Assembly: GCA_028819575.1 (NCBI GenBank)
Contig: JAPPLB010000143.1
Span: 1-44,037, forward strand
DNA: 44,037 nt
DNA from: Bryobacterales bacterium
GTDB lineage: Bacteria; Acidobacteriota; Terriglobia; Bryobacterales; UBA6623
Reading direction: 5' to 3'
The notes under the pieces were generated by a model. The model did no database searches. It had not been told where the DNA came from and was given only the letters and a program-made list of their open reading frames with translations. Below, one piece after another: positions 42,309 through 44,037 of this stretch. A program made the position numbers and the translations under genes. Each line of letters opens with the position of its first letter. Position 1 is the stretch's first letter.

Positions 42309-42533
42309 CTACGCTTCAAGAAATTCTTCTGTGGTTACACCTGCTTGCTTCAGAACCGCCGATAGCGTTCCTTCCGGCAAATCTCCAGGGTGGTTGGGAA
42401 CAGTGGTGCGATGTCGCGTAGCAGGATTCCACCAGATCTCGTGACTCCCTCGTGCTTGGCGGTCAAATTCAAAGCCCAGCCGCCGCAATTTGCGGGTCGC
42501 CTGTCGACTTGAAAAACCTGCCAGACGACCCAT
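42309..42533 (-). CDS. hicA: HicA-family mRNA interferase toxin
   Basis: 74 aa. SSRQATRKLRRLGFEFDRQA, then RGSHEIWWNPATRHRTTVPN with the GSH catalytic His, and HPGDLPEGTLSAVLKQAGVT then TEEFLEA, a complete HicA. ATG overlaps the hicB stop by one base (TGATG), so antitoxin-first coupling. Not related closely to the HicA at 11805. Confidence 0.92.
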   Translation of the reverse strand: MGRLAGFSSRQATRKLRRLGFEFDRQARGSHEIWWNPATRHRTTVPNHPGDLPEGTLSAVLKQAGVTTEEFLEA

Positions 42534-42778
42534 CAGACGCCTACAGGAACGTCCAATTCAACGGTCTCCGCATCCATGGCCTGCAACCCCTTCGGCAGAA
42601 CGTCGCCATGTTCCCGGTAGGATTCGATGAGTTTCCTCGCCACGTCTCTGGCGATTTCAACCGTTTCCGCCACGGTTCGTCCTTGCGCCACCAGACCGGG
42701 AAGATCATCTGAAGTAGCGAGGTGCTGGCCGTTTTCTACCCGCTTGATCTGAAGATGCAGCCGATATTCCTGTGTCAT
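42533..42778 (-). CDS. hicB: HicB-family antitoxin
   Basis: 81 aa. MTQEYRLHLQIKRVENGQHL, then ATSDDLPGLVAQGRTVAETV and EIARDVARKLIESYREHG, the partial RNase H fold of HicB antitoxins. ATG 42778 lies six bases outside repeat copy 9, whose end contributes the purine-rich AGGCAGGCAAAAG in front of it; the open frame continuing upstream is repeat sequence and should not be annotated. Pairs with the hicA downstream and looks intact. Confidence 0.9.
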   Translation of the reverse strand: MTQEYRLHLQIKRVENGQHLATSDDLPGLVAQGRTVAETVEIARDVARKLIESYREHGDVLPKGLQAMDAETVELDVPVGV

Positions 42779-42784
42779 CTTTTG

Positions 42785-42961
42785 CCTGCCTTTCTCACCA
42801 CGCGGCGAGGCGAAGTGCGTGAGAGGGCCGTCAGGACGAGGCGCGAGCCGCTTGGCGCGCGCAGGCGTACTTGAACAGTACGTTGAGCACGGCAAGCAAG
42901 CGCAACGAAGTCCTGGCGGTCGTATCGTGTGCTTCGACCGTCGGGTGGTGAGAAATGCAGG
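42785..42961 (+). repeat. main 177-bp palindromic repeat, copy 9
   Basis: Full-length copy. Left end CCTGCCTTTCTCACCACG, preceded by TTG (one of only two boundaries without a stop triplet). TAA caps the right end on the minus strand. 94 bp from copy 10. Confidence 0.95.
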
Positions 42962-43055
42962 TTAAAGCCTCGACGTGTCCGCCCATGGGAGTTCCTAACC
43001 CGCTCGCAAGGAAATTCTATTGAACTCGCTCTCCCGGGCCTAGGTTGGCTGGTAG

Positions 43056-43256
43056 CCTGCATGTCTCACCACGCGGCGAGGCGAAGTGCGTGAGAGGGCC
43101 GTCAGGACTAGGCGCAAGCCGGGCGGAGGAAAAAGGCGCGAGCCGCTTGGCGCGCGCAGGCGTACTTGAACAGTACGTTGAGCACGGCAAGCAAGCGCAA
43201 CGAAGTCATGGCGGTCGTATGGCGTGCTTCGACCGTCGGGTGGTGAGAAATGCAGG
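43056..43256 (+). repeat. main palindromic repeat, copy 10 (with internal insertion)
   Basis: 201 bp. Same arms as the others, but with an extra GCAAGCCGGGCGGAGGAAAA stretch before GGCGCGAGCC, the insert also seen in copy 4. TAG precedes the left end, TAA caps the right end on the minus strand. Confidence 0.93.
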
Positions 43257-43267
43257 TTATGGTTTTT

Positions 43268-43307
43268 CACGAATCACGAATCACGAGTCACGAAACACGA
43301 ATCACGG
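43268..43307 (+). repeat. 7-bp tandem tract (CACGAAT type), free-standing
   Basis: Units CACGAAT, CACGAAT, CACGAGT, CACGAAA, CACGAAT and CACGG, preceded by GGTTTTT and followed by CCTT. The same module is embedded in repeat copies 4 and 8. It lies 11 bp after copy 10. Confidence 0.9.
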
Positions 43308-43470
43308 CCTTATTTCGTTCCTGCATCGCGTCGCCTGCTCCTTCGTGAATGCCGCTTGCCGGATGCTTTGGACCGTTCGCAAGAAAGTAGATCGATTTTC
43401 CGGCGCCAACCTGTACCATGGCGGGATAGTGCTGCCAGGACACGTGCGGTTGAGGGAGCGGAGCGATGGG

Positions 43471-43689
43471 ATGGGCGCGGCAATCGATCGCGCCTGCATG
43501 GCGTTGTCTCTCTCCTGCGGATTGCACTGCACCTTCACTCCGCTGCTGATCGGGCTTGCGGCCGGCCTGCCCATCGGCTGGCTCCTTGACGAGTCCACCG
43601 AGGCGCTGCTGCTCGCCGCGGCAGTCCTCGTCAACCTACGTCTCTGCCGGCAGTGTGCGCGATGTGAAGCCGAGGTGCCGTTCGCGTGA
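43471..43689 (+). CDS. MerC-like membrane protein, short form
   Basis: 72 aa. MGAAIDRACMALSLSCGLHC, FTPLLIGLAAGLPIGWLLDE and TEALLLAAAVLVNLRLC give two or three TM helices with the Cys-His of MerC family helix 1 (CxxHC). MerC carries Hg2+ across the inner membrane and is usually ~140 aa with four TM helices, so this is half-length: a truncated or divergent member ending RQCARCEAEVPFA. GGAG nine nt upstream supports ATG 43471; the longer frame is repeat sequence. Metal unknown. Confidence 0.6.
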   Translation: MGAAIDRACMALSLSCGLHCTFTPLLIGLAAGLPIGWLLDESTEALLLAAAVLVNLRLCRQCARCEAEVPFA

Positions 43690-43949
43690 TGCGTCGACTT
43701 CTACTGCTGCTGCTGGCGCTGGGGCTGTGGCAGATCACCTATGCCCAGATCCACTGCGCTTTCGAAACCGAGGATTCCGACGAGGCTTGCTGCGAGCTTT
43801 GCCACCTGGGTAGTTTGACGCCGATCGCCGGCAGCGCCCTTCGGCTGATCTCGCCAATTCCAACGTTCCACTCCAAAGACACCCTCCCCCGCCGCGCTGC
43901 CCGCTTCGCAGCCTTGCGGCCCAGTCAGCCGCGCGCACCTCCCCTCTGA
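43686..43949 (+). CDS. small secreted Cys-rich protein
   Basis: 87 aa (GTG 43686) or 86 aa (ATG 43689). Signal peptide MRRLLLLLLALGLWQITYAQ, then HCAFETEDSDEACCELCHLG with four Cys and two His in a short span, and a Pro/Arg-rich tail. No family recognised; the Cys/His cluster and overlap with the MerC-like gene suggest a metal-related role (like DUF2946-type small proteins), which is inference. The window ends 88 bp later with nothing else recognised. Confidence 0.6.
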   Translation: MMRRLLLLLLALGLWQITYAQIHCAFETEDSDEACCELCHLGSLTPIAGSALRLISPIPTFHSKDTLPRRAARFAALRPSQPRAPPL

Positions 43950-44037
43950 GTCTCATCCACGTTCCTTATCTGATGTGAAATTCTCCGGGTCAAGTGGGTG
44001 TTGACACCGATCCGGATGTTTCACGCTTGAATGATCC

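Noticed and set aside
42779-42895. Long N-terminal extensions of HicB, HigA and other genes through the repeat (common start MPCSTYC...)
   Set aside because: The same peptide appears wherever the repeat lies, because the repeat is open in that frame. Family lengths and ribosome sites place the true starts outside the repeat.
43268-43307. CACGAAT tract as a plasmid or phage origin (iterons)
   Set aside because: No replication gene near it, only five or six short units, and it recurs inside the dispersed repeats.

Overview
GC-rich bacterial chromosome, with no phage structural genes, plasmid replication genes, rRNA or tRNA seen. The gene mix (CehA/McbA metallohydrolase behind a TolB propeller, ASPIC/UnbV-CRTAC1 protein, Tat-exported enolase-superfamily and SelA-like proteins, LytS-type kinase, short Na+/solute symporters) resembles Acidobacteriota of the Bryobacterales/Solibacter type. 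That assignment is an inference from gene content; no marker gene proves it.

Layout. 0-11.3 kb is housekeeping: a TolB-propeller/CehA-McbA protein (minus), then panB-panC, a P1-family peptidase and two sodium:solute symporters (plus), then recG-rsmD (minus). 11.5-13.1 kb is a scarred accessory patch: HicBA, a 158-bp duplicate of the btuC 3' end, a HigA antitoxin, a 5'-truncated HigB and a copy of the main repeat. 13.1-16.1 kb is a B12 uptake operon (btuF-btuD-btuC, minus) under a clear cobalamin riboswitch. 16.2-16.8 kb holds a thermonuclease fragment and a tiny coiled-coil/TM gene between two short direct repeats. 16.9-23.5 kb carries a RidA lipoprotein, an aldo/keto reductase, a CRTAC1/UnbV lipoprotein coupled to an S41 protease, and a Tat-exported SelA-like PLP protein. 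23.5-28.6 kb has dtd, a hypothetical gene, a phosphofructokinase with PPi-type motifs and a DUF4143 ATPase, separated by repeats. 28.9-36.2 kb holds a methyltransferase, two paralogous Tat-exported enolase-superfamily proteins, a decayed toxin with intact antitoxin, a secreted protein and a secreted metallo-beta-lactamase-fold protein. 36.2-44 kb has a transposase relic, an ECF sigma operon, a membrane protein, a LytS-type histidine kinase, an ABC ATPase fragment, a second HicAB pair and a MerC-like fragment with a small Cys-rich secreted protein.

The outstanding feature is a family of about 177-bp near-palindromic repeats, ten copies in 44 kb (1-54, 12749, 23896, 25325, 26676, 33349, 39810, 41899, 42785, 43056). 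Their arms pair almost from end to end, and 17 of the 19 visible boundaries carry TAG, TGA or TAA directly outside the core, oriented as a stop codon reading into the element. In five cases this is the stop codon of a recognisable gene or gene remnant (CehA-like, HigB, the 161-aa hypothetical, pfk, ATPase). One copy exactly fills the gap between the convergent pfk and ATPase genes, one separates higB from higA, and one supplies the start codon of pfk. Three copies or neighbours also carry a 7-bp tandem module (CACGAAT type). I read the family as a non-autonomous or RNA-like element adapted to gene ends; its mobility and function are unproven.
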